Assembly (NCBI GenBank): GCA_964035795.1
Contig: OZ038321.1
Coordinates: 22,420,707 to 22,484,706, forward strand
DNA length: 64,000 bases
Direction of reading: 5' to 3'
Source: Pterobdella sp. o SKG-2022
Taxonomy: Eukaryota; Annelida; Clitellata; Hirudinida; Piscicolidae
In this document: positions 1-23,462 of the stretch, piece after piece
How positions within the stretch are numbered: position 1 is the first letter of the stretch
How the letters are laid out: each line of letters starts with the position of its first letter
The notes under the pieces: generated by a model
Seen by the model: the letters and a program-made list of their open reading frames with translations, nothing else
Told to the model about the DNA's origin: nothing
Databases searched by the model: none
Position numbers and translations under genes: made by a program

Positions 1-55
1 GTAATTTGACCTGTTTAAAGCATCACTTTTATCCTTATCACTTTATATACACTGA

Positions 56-195
56 CTATGTGACTTGCAACTCAGTCGGTATACGGTTCACAGAGATTAT
101 GTTTTCAATGAGATCTCGAATCATACTAGCACCACCTGGACCAGAGGGCTTGAGCATCTCGGCGACAATACCCGAAGAACCCGCTGTTTCTCCAA
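56..195 (-). mobile_element. Non-LTR retrotransposon reverse transcriptase fragment
   Basis: On the minus strand this stretch encodes a piece of the conserved RT block of RTE/jockey-like LINEs: readable segments are SSGIVAEMLKPSG and RDLIENIISVNRIPTE, which match the usual 'GKAxGPSGIVAEML...RDLI..I...NRIPTEW' pattern. Only this block of about 45 residues remains and the flanking translation is not RT-like, so it is a dead relic. It belongs to the same broad family as the + strand remnant at 2.2-3.5 kb but is a separate copy in the opposite orientation. It lies upstream of the first PTDSS2 exon seen, probably in an intron. Confidence 0.75.
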
Positions 196-310
196 AATTA
201 TGTTTAATAAAAATTGAAAACAGGCCATGTCCAAAAGACAGAAAAAATAACTTTGAAAATCCAATTTTGAAAACAGCCGAACACATCGGTTGCTAATCAA
301 ATAAATTATT

Positions 311-430
311 ACCACTCCAAACAAACCATCACCACCACTCCAAACAAACCATCACCACCACTCCACACAAACCATCACCACCACTCCACACAAACCATCA
401 CCACCACCCACACAAACCATCACCACCATC
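311..430. repeat. 23-bp minisatellite, about five copies
   Basis: Tandem copies of a unit of the form caccaccactccaMacaaac + cat (23 bp, M = A or C). The first copies have AAAC and the later ones CACAC; the last copies are slightly shorter. It sits about 70 bp before the 499-602 exon of PTDSS2, close to the 3' splice site. Confidence 0.85.
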
Positions 431-498
431 TTACTCGCAAAACTACCTACGTAAACCCCACAAAAAAACATCCGCTCGAACCACACAGACATTAATAG

Positions 499-11509
<11,011 letters not shown>

Positions 11510-14482
11510 TCTAAGTTGGGCACGTTTGGTGCCGCTTGATACCTTTCATTTTTTTTAGTTTTTCGTTTTTATCATTTGTCATTTTTCGTTTGGAGATTGT
11601 TTTTTCAACGTTTTAATCAACTTTATCAAGGTATGAAAATTTTAAGCTTTTTTAGCTATTTTTATTTCGCATTGAGTGTTGCTTTTTTGCTTATAAGTTT
11701 ATTTTTTTTCTTTGGTTAGTTTTTTTATTACAGTACGATAACGAAAGAACATGTCATTATGACATATACCAATATAGCATGATTTGATGCCAGATGTACG
11801 TTTATCACATAGTTAAATGCTGATTCGTCCTTGATCTAGCACTCAACAGTATACTACTCACTATAATTAAGATTAATTAGGCCTTTTGTCCTATTCAATT
11901 TTCCATCATTATCGAGAGTAATAATATAAAGGTTGGTTGAGTATGAGTTTTATCGTTAAATGTTGATGTCTATTGTAGCACACTGGTATGTTATATTTTA
12001 AAGTTTTATATCCATGCATTTATACATACGGTGCCTTAACCATCGCAGTGTCTGTTTGTTTGGTCATTTATGATGTAGGCAGTCAATTTGGAATGCTATA
12101 TAGTCTGGAAGCTTTATCTTAATGATGCATTTTATAGGTTTCGTTATCTGTATTATCGTCTTGAAAATCTTTGCAAAACTTAAAATATTTTTTTCGGTTT
12201 ATGATAATCCACTGGAATTATTTTTTATATTTCATGGTTGAGTATTTTTGCTGAAAAATCGATACACTGCTGGAATTGTCAATGGCTAGTCTTCCAAATA
12301 AATGCTGTCTCGGGAAACTCACTTATATGCACCAATCAAGTACCGACGGGTGTTATTAATAAACTGGAAGATCGGAGATATTTTAATTAAGTGCAATGTT
12401 GTGAAAAATTTCAATCTATTTGAAGCCCGCGTATTGGTGCTTATACGACCTATTCAAGTTTTCACTTTTATAATAAAAATAACTCAAAGTCAATTGGATT
12501 CATTTCAAATGAAAATCATAAATGGGACTAGGACTTGAAACAACTACTATAAAATGGCTTTCCACTAGTATATCATAGGTTACTCTTGAAGCCTGATACA
12601 TGAAGAAATAATTTCACGATAAATTAACAATTTCGAAACTAGAACTATAACGTAAAATAAAATAAAAATGAATTAATGTTGTAAAGTAAAAATACAATTA
12701 GTACTATATAAACAACAATAGTATTAATGCTATTAAAGATGAAAAATAACAAACCGAGGCTTTCAGCATCTTATGATGGCAGCCCTTTTTTAACACTAGT
12801 GATCACACTAATATTGTTAAGCTTGGTATAATGTTCTGTGGTTGAGTCCAAAATGAAAAGCCACGTGACTTGATTAATAAATTAATTTAATATTAAACTT
12901 CAAAAACATTCACAAAAATAAACTCAAAAGTGAATAAAGATAAACACAGTTATATAGACATTAAATGGTTGGTCAGTGGATCTACAGATGACTGAGTGAA
13001 GCTGTAACGGTATGCCACATAAAATTTATATGAATTCCACGTGGTAGTGATATCGCCACTTACATAACTCAAGTGCTTGGTGATGTTACATGCGGAACGT
13101 AAAACCTCGTGTGGAAGAAATGAATACATCTTAGATGGATTATATGGTTAATTAATTAGAAAATTTTTTAGAGATGTTGAATAAATAAATGAATTAAATA
13201 ATGGAATACAAGTTTAATTTCAAAACATATAAAAAAAATAAAAATGCTGAGAACAATGAAATATAATTGTTCAATGAACATAAAGATACCTAAAAATTAA
13301 ATAAACATAAATATCTGATAAATAACAAAGCATTAGCGTCAATAATTGGCAATGGCAGGTGATGACGCCCACAAGAGGCGATCCAACCCCATTGTTATTT
13401 AATGCATTTAATACGTGTATCAGTAATACTAACCACAATAACGATAATAATGATGATAACAGCTGTATCACGTGATCCTGAGTTGTTTAATAATAATATG
13501 GAAGATATATCAATCACATGCGTCAGTAAGGGTGAAGAGTATAGTAAATAATATTTATACCATTGCATTAATACAAGTGATATAACGCTTTGTGAATATG
13601 ATAAGTTATTTCTAACATCTTTCATCACCATCAGCTCATGTAACTCTTGAATTAAATTGGGACTTTTATGCTTGGTGAAACAGTGCATGGTATGAATGTG
13701 TTGTAGTCGATATTCAATTTATGAAAATTAAAATAACTGAAATTTGAATGAAAAGTGGAAACTCATAAAAGAAAACAGAACAAAACTCAGAGCCTTTACA
13801 ATGGGCGCTAACACATTCAGATGAAAATTTTCTGAAAGCTTCACTTAGAAAACTTTTGAATAAATATTTAGAAAAATTATATTTTCATGAATGCTTTAAA
13901 TTGTGGAAAATGTATTTACATTGAGTGAATTTTGATGAATTCATATTATACTGAACCACATGTGAGCGCGCCTCACTTGCCACGCTGGCGCTGTATGATA
14001 ATCATTATATATAAAAATTAGTGTTATTGTTATATAACAAGCATGGCACGAACAAGTGGAAGATGGTTGAGAAAGCATCTTGAGATTCTGATTGCTTGGC
14101 ACAGTGAACAATAATAATGAAAAATAATTAGTAAGTATTAGCCCCGAAAAAAGTATAAAGATGCGAATACATCACTTGGACATACACGTGAAAATATATA
14201 GATGTGTGGTAAGTATGACGCAATTCATTTGAGTTATGCTTAAAAATCATCGTCATAATTAAACAATGGGACAGGGTGAAACTATGATTATCATCATGGG
14301 AAGCTAGCCCGGCCTTATGATGGCTATGATCATTACAATTGAGAATTCGCTAAAGATTATAATGGCATTGTAAGCAAACACGAGTGACCTCTTGGGAATA
14401 TTAATAATATTTTCATGATTTATTTTTATATTGTTATAATTGATATAATGAAGCTTTATCAGAGTCACGAAACGTCACTAGA

Positions 14483-14521
<39 letters not shown>

Positions 14522-15861
14522 TTGAACCCACAAAATGAGCTGTCACAAACAAAATAACAAGAAAGTATACAAGGTTCTATGGCATAAAGGAAGTTCACTG
14601 ACAATAGTAAGTAATAATGGCAATAAAAACAACAACAGGTAAGAATAATAATTAATAACGATAATAATGAAAATATCTATAAAAAAGAAAGAAATAGAAG
14701 CTACATCTAAAAATTAAAAAAAAATCACAAAAAATAATGATATAAAAACAGAATGCAATAATCGATTAATAAAAATGGATATAATACTGAAGCAAGGAAT
14801 AGATTATGCAAATGACTTTTAAAAAACAATGAATTTGAGAGAAAAATTATTAAAAAACTATAACTCCCAACTTGGTTAGCTTTATCATTTTCATTTCAAT
14901 AAAAACAGTTCAAACAACAGAAACAAAACATACAAATAACGACAAGCACTTTATATGTACATACAGTGACACGCTAACTAATACTCAATAATCATACTTC
15001 ATAAAACAACAAAAATAATAATTATCTTCATGATAAAAAAATAAAATGATACCAACAACAAAAAAATTACAAAAACTAAAAATACCAACAAAAACTCTAG
15101 TAATATACAAGGGATAACTAGGTGAAACCAAAATAATGAAATAATAGCGAAAAAGTTGTGAAGATTTTGAATGAGAGCATTACAGCGGTCTGGGAAGATG
15201 TGTGTTTGATTGTACAGATTATTCATGTTACAACTAAAACACTATGGCAAACTATAATATTATTGTATTCCATCTAATTTTATTTCTATTGTATTTTTTC
15301 ATTATTATGGTCATTAAATTTAACATATAATATAATTAACACACCACATTATTTAATATTGAAATAAAAATTAATAATTCATTAAAACAAATGAAATTAC
15401 TTTATAAATAGTATTTATAATATATTTCAGATAACGATAAGTGTGCCTCTAATGGTTTAACCAGTCAGACCTCTTCCCACCTAATGCCCAAGGAAAGCTC
15501 ACTATACATTGGTGGGTACAATGCCTTATTCGGGAATGGTTGGATTATATTTTATCGAGTTTTTTTTCTGATTTCTAATATTATATTAACAAGAGTAGTA
15601 ACGTAGTGTTGGTGTTATTATTCATAAAATGATAATTATTAGCTTTATTGTTGTTATTATTGACATACTCAACATTAAAAATACTTTTCCAGTAATAATA
15701 AAAAAAAAAAAAATTAATAAAAATAATAACAAAAATTAATAATAATAAAAAAAATAATAACAATTTTTATTTTTATTATTTCATATTAGAATGGTTGATT
15801 GATAAGCTTGAACTCGGAAGAAAGGAAGGTAGCGATGATGCCATGGTTCGACTGATGCTCA
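11510..15861. other. Intergenic AT-rich region between convergent genes
   Basis: 4.35 kb between the PTDSS2 stop codon (+) and the ST7 stop codon (-). I see no protein similarity; the few open frames (for example 12302-12538) have no recognisable motif or coding bias. An AATAAA at 12298-12303 is a possible, rather distant, PTDSS2 polyadenylation signal. A (TA)n run at 14487-14520 and AAT/ATA-rich low-complexity DNA (14,600-15,100 and 15,580-15,790) are present. Confidence 0.6.
14487..14520. repeat. (TA)17 microsatellite
   Basis: Uninterrupted TA dinucleotides in the intergenic region between PTDSS2 and ST7. No other feature is attached to it. Confidence 0.95.
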
Positions 15862-16080
15862 TCAAACCGTCGATAAATGCCGCAATAAGTTGTTGGGTAA
15901 CAAAAATTCAAAAGTTTCCATGACGTAGGTGACTGAAACTTTGGCGTACCCTATGATCTGTTTATATATTATTGGAAATTCATTCAGTTGTCTAAGAATT
16001 TTTTAATAGGGTACAAATGGAACACGATCGAAAAACGAATAGAAACACAAAACAAACAAAAAACAAACAAACAAACAAAC

Positions 16081-16152
<72 letters not shown>

Positions 16153-19100
16153 AGCTTGAAGACAGAAGACATGTTATCGGGATATTGTAAGGTGAGTACT
16201 GCGAGGAGTGCGGTAAAGGAGCAGAGACCTCCAGTGAAGAGGATGAATGAAGGGAGGTCCTTCTTGGGGTAAGCTGAAGAGTCGTGGAAGGCTGGATGTG
16301 GTGGGTGGGTGATTTTGTAGGCGTAAGTGCACGAGTGATTTGTGCAGTGGGTTGGTAAGAGTTCAAAGGAAATCCATGAAATGATATAGAAACTGTAAAC
16401 TTAAGATCTCAATGTATTTTCAATAATTAATTTCTCAAAAATTTTTGAATCGAAGTGAATTATCAACTGAGGCTTGACTACTGTGAGAAAATACCTGGGA
16501 GGAGGTCTCGGTCAGTGGCATCGTTGTTGAGAGAGTATTCACAGAAGGCAACACCCTTCTCCAAGGGATATGGGATCATGCGGAATGCTGTCGTGTGGTA
16601 GATTGCAATGACATTGTTATATTGCTACACGCACAAAATACATTCTTAATTGTAGGTGAGGAATGCATGTTGTTTAGTAACGTTATAATGCCTTTCGCGT
16701 ACCTTTCATCACTTTAATTCTCTCAACATTTTATCATTTTTAAACCTGATTAAAAACCATTCAGAATACCTTTATATTCAATTCCGAAAAAAAGAATGAA
16801 AATTATTTAAGTACACACAGGTTAGTCAACAAAACATCAGACCTCCCTGCCAGGTGTGGTAGAGGAGGTTGAGGGCTCCATCGACCCGCTTCCAGTGCTG
16901 CAGATGGAAGAATGAATAAGCCACCCCCTCACTATCCCCCCTTTTGAGAATGTGCTCTGGTGGCAAGATCATCGCTTTCATCTCTAATAGGTACTGCGTG
17001 GTATTGTGAGGTTGAAGTAAAGTTCTGTAGGATTGTTTAGTTGTGTGGTGGTGTGCAATTGTGTGGGTTTACGTGATGGTTTTTGGTGAACACACACAGA
17101 CCTTGGGAGCATGTGGGTTGAACTGGACAGCCCTGTGAATGGCTTCCACAGCACTCAACTCCATCGACGACAAACCTCGTTTCCACGCGGATTCAGGCGT
17201 AAACCTAGAAAAAACGTTCTTGATGATTGTATTTCTTTCAATAAAAGATCTGTATTCTGAAAAAGCAACTCTACTTTCATCACTATATAATGTCAAACGC
17301 ATTATCATTCTTTTGAACTTTAAGCGCCATTTCCCCTTATCAGAAGGGGTTATGTGATTAGTTGTAAATAACAAAGCAGACGTTTGACATAGAAAGAATA
17401 ATAATTTTTAAAACCCATGAAGTTGGAACATTAATCAGATATTAGCAGTGAAATGGGTGATGATTTTTTTGGAACTAATGCGTTTCAAAATTTTTATCAT
17501 GAAAACTTTAAAAAATCAATATTCAATGTAGCAAGAAACAAAAAACAATCAGTTTTATTCTGATTGATGAAATTAAAAATAAAAACGAACTTATCTGCCA
17601 CTAATCTAGCTTTAAGCAGAGCTGCTGTGTAGAAGAGAACTGCCGATTTTTGAATGTTTATGTCTGCATGGTGATAAGATTAAGCTAGCGATGTCAAACC
17701 TGAATTTATTTATGACTTAAAGATAAAATTATATATGTGATAGAAAACAGCACAGAACATTTCGATTGGTGGAAAAAAACCTATCAATAAAATTCTCTTT
17801 GAAAAGCCCACATCAAAAACACGAACCACAAAACGCCGCAAACCTCACATAAAAACTCTGGCTAACGATTGAATTGCTGAAAAATAATGCTAATATAATG
17901 ACCACCATCGTATTTGGCGATGAGGGCTTGAACGTCGGGGTAGGCTTGGATCTCTAACAGTGACTCTATAAGGTTTTCATGGATGTTGAAGAGGTTGAAG
18001 GAAGGAAAGTCCTTGATTAGCTGTTTCAATGAGAATATTGATAATGATTGTGGTAATAACTACAATAATGATAGTATTCGAAGATTTTAAATCTTACATA
18101 AAGTTTGATGAAGTAATAAATGTGAAACAATTAATAATATATGATGGTGAAATAATAATTTAAGCATCACAATAACACCAAAAAACATAATTACTATATA
18201 ATAATCAATAATACTAGTTTTAATAATAATAATAAAAGAAATAATAACAATAATAAACACAATAAAAATAAGAATACAATTAAAATTAGTAACCTCTCTC
18301 ATCATCTTGACAGACTCCTTGACCCTACCCAGCTTGCGCGCACACATGGCCAACCTTCTCCTTATGTAGACCAGTATATTCACATCCCTTTCTGAGGTTG
18401 TCGTTTTATAAAAATAAGAATAATAATACCGTTATAAAAATAACGATTATTAACGATAATAATAAAAACAATTTTTTTTCTATTATCATTAACCCAATTA
18501 GATTATACTGCTCTACATGTCTCAGTAACTATGGTTGACAGCAGTCGGCTTAGGTTATTGATAATATAAAAGAGTAATTTATACAAAAAGGCCATTTTAT
18601 TTGGGAAAAAGTTTTACAGACTTCCGCCCGAGCAAACGTCCAACTTGAAATTATCGAATTCAAGATCCGCCGTTCACATGTTTGGGCAATTTACCTTTCC
18701 GTTGTCAAAAAAAGAAAGACCATCCGCCAAGCTAAATGACAACGATACCAGAATATCGATTTGTCGATACCTGCTACCGAAGTCTACTGTTATCTAGGTT
18801 ATTACAGAAAAGCAGTCTCAATTTAAAGAGGCTATCTTCGGTGCAGTTTAATGTCATGCCCAGGACATACAAAAATAATAATGAGAATAATAATAGAAAC
18901 TAGTGTTTATTGTATAATAGGAGTAATAATAGTATTAAAATAATTGAAAGTGATAAAAAAAGATGAAAAAATTGTAATGAAAAGAGAGGAATAAAAAACA
19001 ATAATACTAAGCCTCCCCACTGAACAAACGTATACAATGAATAAATAACGATAAAATCAAAAATAACAATACTTCAAAAATGATAACATGAAAATATGAG

Positions 19101-20838
19101 ATGATATGTTGATAAGGAAAACACGTGAGCATTTTAAAATAATTTTCAAACGATATACTGAACTTTACGATATATAACAGATAGTACTGCGACAAAAAAT
19201 TATACAATACAGTAATATATGATATAACACTGCATCATAATGATAGCGAGAATGGTGACCAACTGTAAACGGCGTCAGTGTTGTTGTGCTGGTGAGAAAG
19301 GGACTTGCGACAACTGCACTCAGCACACTTTTGCGCCTGCCTCAGTAACTTCTCCACCTATCATCATTAGCATCATTATTATTCTCAATGTTATTATTAG
19401 CCTCAACGTTATTATTATCATTAGCTTTATGGTTATTAATACTATTGAATTCTTTAAGGCGGTCTTGAATCAAGAAATCAATGAAAACTAAATATCTAAA
19501 TGAGTAAGAGCTTTGGAATTATATTTAATTTCTTGATCTTGAAACTCCCTGGGTTAAACATCACTATAATAAACTTCGTAGATTATTATTATTCAATTTA
19601 AAAAAGCAATGCAAAAGTTGTTATTTTGAAGGAAGCTTTTCTCAACACATGTTCAAGCGCGTTTAACTGAATGTCTTATAAACTTATAGAGCATTTGATA
19701 GTGCAATATAAAATAAATGATAAATAATGTGATTATAAGCTCCGTAAATTATTGATAAAACTATTTAGTGATATCGGCATGAATAGTATTATTTTTTTAA
19801 TTATTATTTCTTATTTTGTTTTTTTTATTGTTATTTATATTATTTATCATTACTATTTAAAAGCAAACACTCAACGATTCATTGACTGAAATACTTTAGC
19901 TATTCAATATTTGTAGATATCATAATAAGGTAGCAACATATGGTATTTTTATGTTTTTAAAGTTTAACATATAGTACAGATCAAAAAAAGATCAGAAAAA
20001 GTGGTTTTTAGTTGAAAAATCATTTCACGTTTTAAGCATGATTATTCTATTTATTATTATCATAGCTCCTCAGTTTCATTTCAAACTATTTATTTCGTTT
20101 AATTTTCATCTATGCCTTATTCATAATACTGATAATTTCAAATTTCCATTATGTCATTGAAAAGATTCAAGTGAACCATTTTTTTATATCTACAACTTTC
20201 CTTTCTATGTATTCCTTATCTACCTACTCATCTATTAACCCATAGAAATTACCTAACCATCTTTATACCGAACCTACCTACCCATCTATGAAGATTGAGA
20301 GTATATAAAATTGTAATAAATTTTTTTTAAAAAGATTAAATCTGGCCACCCTCAGTACAGTGGGAATTAAACCTGATTCAAAATCATGGTGTCTATATCT
20401 ATCTATAAAGCCCACCTATCTATCTATAGAACCTACCTACCTACCTACCCACCACCAACCTATAGAACTTACCTCCATAATGGTAGAACATTCTTCTTCA
20501 GCTAACAGAATCATGGCTGGTGTGCAACTATGGAAAATCACTCATATCAACCAATAATAACAGAAAATATCATAAAAATAACAATGAATATAATTCTTAT
20601 AATAATAATAATTATTAAAATGATTATAAAGTTATGATAAAAAAAATAATACTCGGGATTTTTTTCTAGAACATCTTTGGCTGCTGATATGCGAGCTGTC
20701 TTATCCCTTTCTCTCCATGCTATCTGCATTGCTTTGAAGTGATTGGTAGGTATATTGAAACAAGATAGATAAATAGATGAATGAAAAAAAAAGAAAGAAA
20801 AAAAAGAAAGAAAGGAAAAAAGAAAGAAAGAAAAAAAA

Positions 20839-20890
<52 letters not shown>

Positions 20891-22755
20891 AATACAGATA
20901 GAAAAACAAATAGATTCATAAATGGAATAATAGTTGTGAAAATAAATATAAATAGGAAGACAGGAAGAAATTATTAAATTAATACATATGAATATTTATC
21001 ACTGATGCGTCACCTTCGTATTCAGACTTGCCATTATCATCTTCACACGTGAATAGGGTCTGGTGGTCTTGAGCAGATAAATTCATATCGAAATACGTTA
21101 ACGGCTCTGTACCAGTGGCTTGCTGGAATCTGGTTTTAATATTACGGTATTAAAGCATTCAATAAATATGTTGATATGATGAGACTAAACTTACTTACTT
21201 AGGCTGACTTTTAAGTTGAGCCAAAATGAGCATAAAGCATTCAACTTATACAGTAAAGTTTTTTGTGAGTTATAATAACATAAACAAAAAACTTGATAAT
21301 TTAATTGCTGAAATGTCAAGATATATGATGAAGAAAGCAGAAGTGTACCTCTGATATTCAGCCCCCCTGAACAAACTTAATGGGTTTTGCCATACTTTGC
21401 ATTCTGTCAATTTAATGGTGATTATAAAACCAAGAGAGAAACGAAGATGGTTGAAATGATTCAGATGTTAATCAAATCGTTTTTATCTCATATTCTTGAA
21501 ATAATTACATGAATTTAGGCTTTTAAGAAATAAAAGTGCTATAAAAATTGAGTTTTGAATGTTGTGATTTTTTATTAAAAATAGTATAATAAATACGCAT
21601 AACAAAAATAAGTTCTATTTTAATGTTGGAAACAATCTTCTTTGTATCTTAGCAAATTTGAAAAGTTGAAACTATAAAAACCACAATGAAAAACTAAGAA
21701 AAAAGACTGAATCATGAGGCAGATGCTGATGAAACCTTTCAAGGGCATGACAAATATTCCATGTTTGATAATTATTATTTCTCACATAAAAATAAAATTT
21801 TTTTGTGATACATGTATTTCAAAAAAAATCTTTGATAAAAAACGCCTTATCATGAGACCTTAGTAATTTTTATATGATAAGGTCTGTCTTATCTTAGTTT
21901 CTTGTGAAAGTAAAGCATTATGGAAACTCCTTGTTTTGAATTATGAAGTGAAAATGAGCCAATTATGAAAAATATAAGCCTGAAAATATTTTTGGATAAA
22001 TTTCAAAAACACCTTTGTATAGCTTTTTAAAGTCTTTAGTGTGGTTGGAATATGAAAAGTACCAATATAATATGAATCATTTTGAAGAGCATCAGCCACT
22101 ATCATATATAATAATTAAAAGTTGTTTTATTAATTAAGATTTTTAAAGATTGAATAACAGTCATATATAGTCATAACAGACATGAATTTATTTGAATACA
22201 TTGATAAAAATAAAGATTTTACACTAGCCACAATCAATCAAGTATATTTAAGAACACATATAAATTTCATTGAGATACAAAGCCCTTTGTTTACTAAATA
22301 ACATTTTCAAAATGTCTAAAAGTCTACCTGGAACAACTTGCTCTTCAGGAGTTTCATCTTCATTTTCACTGTTATTGTCTGCCCCTCCAAGCCAGGGACT
22401 TAAATAGTTCACTGTGAATTGCTCTATGAAAGATGTGCCATATTTCTTGAAATACCACCACTCAAAAATCTGTAAGTAATTTTTGCATGGTTTTGTACAT
22501 TTTAAAAATTAAATGTGACTATTTATGTTTATTCAAATAACAATGAAAATTACATATCTGAGAATTTTGAAATTGTAACAGTGAGATGAAAAGTAGTTTT
22601 AGAGGTGAAACTCAATATTAGTTTTACATAAACTGTGAATTTTTCATTAAGTATTGAATGAATGAAACCAACTAGAATAAGTGCAGAAATCAGAGAAGAA
22701 GTTCCAGTGAGAGCCACATAAAACTTTGGAGTTAGTGTGTTTAAAAACATTGTTG
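15862..22755 (-). CDS. ST7: Suppressor of tumorigenicity 7 (ST7), 15 exons found, 5' end missing
   Basis: Multi-pass membrane protein of unclear biochemical role, conserved across animals. Exons in transcript order: 22755-22673, 22469-22328, 21403-21349, 21129-21014, 20731-20653, 20527-20473, 19357-19264, 18391-18294, 18020-17906, 17663-17591, 17204-17102, 16993-16843, 16587-16495, 16291-16148, 15932-15862 (TGA). All phases agree. Diagnostic segments: [190 protein letters not shown], ending [13 protein letters not shown]. From the first visible Met there are 488 residues; human ST7 has 585 and about 46 residues with the first membrane helix before this Met. That upstream exon was not found. 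The 20527 exon joins directly to NPE, like the human form lacking the optional 23-residue segment. The last donor lies in a GT microsatellite (see findings). Confidence 0.94.
16046..16151. repeat. (AAAC)n followed by (CA)34 microsatellite, overlapping an ST7 splice donor
   Basis: On the + strand an AAAC-rich run (about 16046-16083) leads into an uninterrupted CA run (about 16084-16151). On the ST7 coding strand this is (GT)n beginning directly after codon CTG of the penultimate exon, so the repeat provides the 5' splice site of the last intron. Confidence 0.96.
18400..19260. other. ST7 intron, low complexity
   Basis: About 870 bp between the 19357-19264 and 18391-18294 exons of ST7. It is AAT/ATA-rich and shows no coding similarity on either strand. 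Confidence 0.6.
19358..20472. other. ST7 intron, AT-rich with ATT and TATC/TACC runs
   Basis: 1.1 kb between the 20527-20473 and 19357-19264 exons. ATT-rich runs occur at 19360-19440 and 19790-19860. A TATC/TACC-rich patch at 20215-20465 is not a clean array. No coding similarity seen. Confidence 0.55.
20777..20891. repeat. (GAAA)n microsatellite
   Basis: GAAA units with A-run interruptions in the first half and about 15 clean units in the second. It lies in an ST7 intron (between exons 21129-21014 and 20731-20653), so the transcript carries (UUUC)n just upstream of the 3' splice site. Confidence 0.95.
21404..22327. other. ST7 intron without visible features
   Basis: 0.92 kb between the 22469-22328 and 21403-21349 exons. 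AT-rich. A short inverted motif around 21846-21890 (CCTTATCAT...ATGATAAGG) is the only structure noted. Confidence 0.55.
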
Positions 22756-23462
22756 CTGCAATTGAAAAAGTACTCTAGAAAGAATTCCTAAATATCTAAT
22801 TACCAAATCATTATCGTTATGTATATTTAAATGATTGAGTTACAAAAAGTCTTTCTGAGTTTGAAACAATACTCACTAAACACGAGATTTAGCATTTTGA
22901 TTTAAAAAATCAGAGGGATTTAAAAGCTAAACTTCAAAAAAATACTGTAACCAAGTCTTTTATGTTTGACTTTCAAAAAAACGATGTTTTTATAATCAAT
23001 GTACTGAAAAAACTATATGAGTAATGAAATACTTCAAAAATTGTTAAAACTCATTGAAATTAGAAAATTTTCGCAAAACAGCGACTACTATGTTTTACGT
23101 TAGGTGCCTTGTTTCAGTATTTCAATTCTTTAAAAAAACATAGAAAAAATTAGCATGAAAATTGTAATTTTATTGAATGTTTGTTCATTTTTTTTTTTCA
23201 TTTTTTGAGTTTAATGCATTTGTATTTGATTCAAAGTTTTTTCAAAATTATAAAGCAAAATAAAAGATTAACTTTTATTGAATAGAATTTTTACATTTTA
23301 TTTAAACATTTAATATTTAAAAAAAATAGATAATGAATAGTTTCAATAATAAATAAACTGTCGAATTTACAAAAAAATTCAAACTTCTAATTACTTTTAA
23401 CTTTTATTCGAAGCTTTTAAACAATGTTTTAGTTCGATTGAATTAAATTTTTTTGACTAAAA
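22756..23462. promoter_or_regulatory. Short interval between divergent ST7 and MCM3AP coding exons
   Basis: 707 bp, very AT-rich, between the first ST7 exon found (minus) and the MCM3AP start codon (plus). It must hold the MCM3AP promoter and 5' UTR unless a far upstream non-coding exon exists, and perhaps also the ST7 first intron or promoter. No CpG-rich core, TATA box or other clear element was recognised, so this is a location call only. Confidence 0.4.

Noticed and set aside
12302..12538. 78-codon + strand ORF
   Set aside because: It has no recognised motif, sits in AT-rich intergenic DNA, and is of a length expected by chance in this window.
15984..16366. Cys-Val-repeat or Thr-His-repeat ORFs around the CA microsatellite
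   Set aside because: They are microsatellite translations. The real coding sequence here is the ST7 exon 16291-16148 on the minus strand in a different frame.
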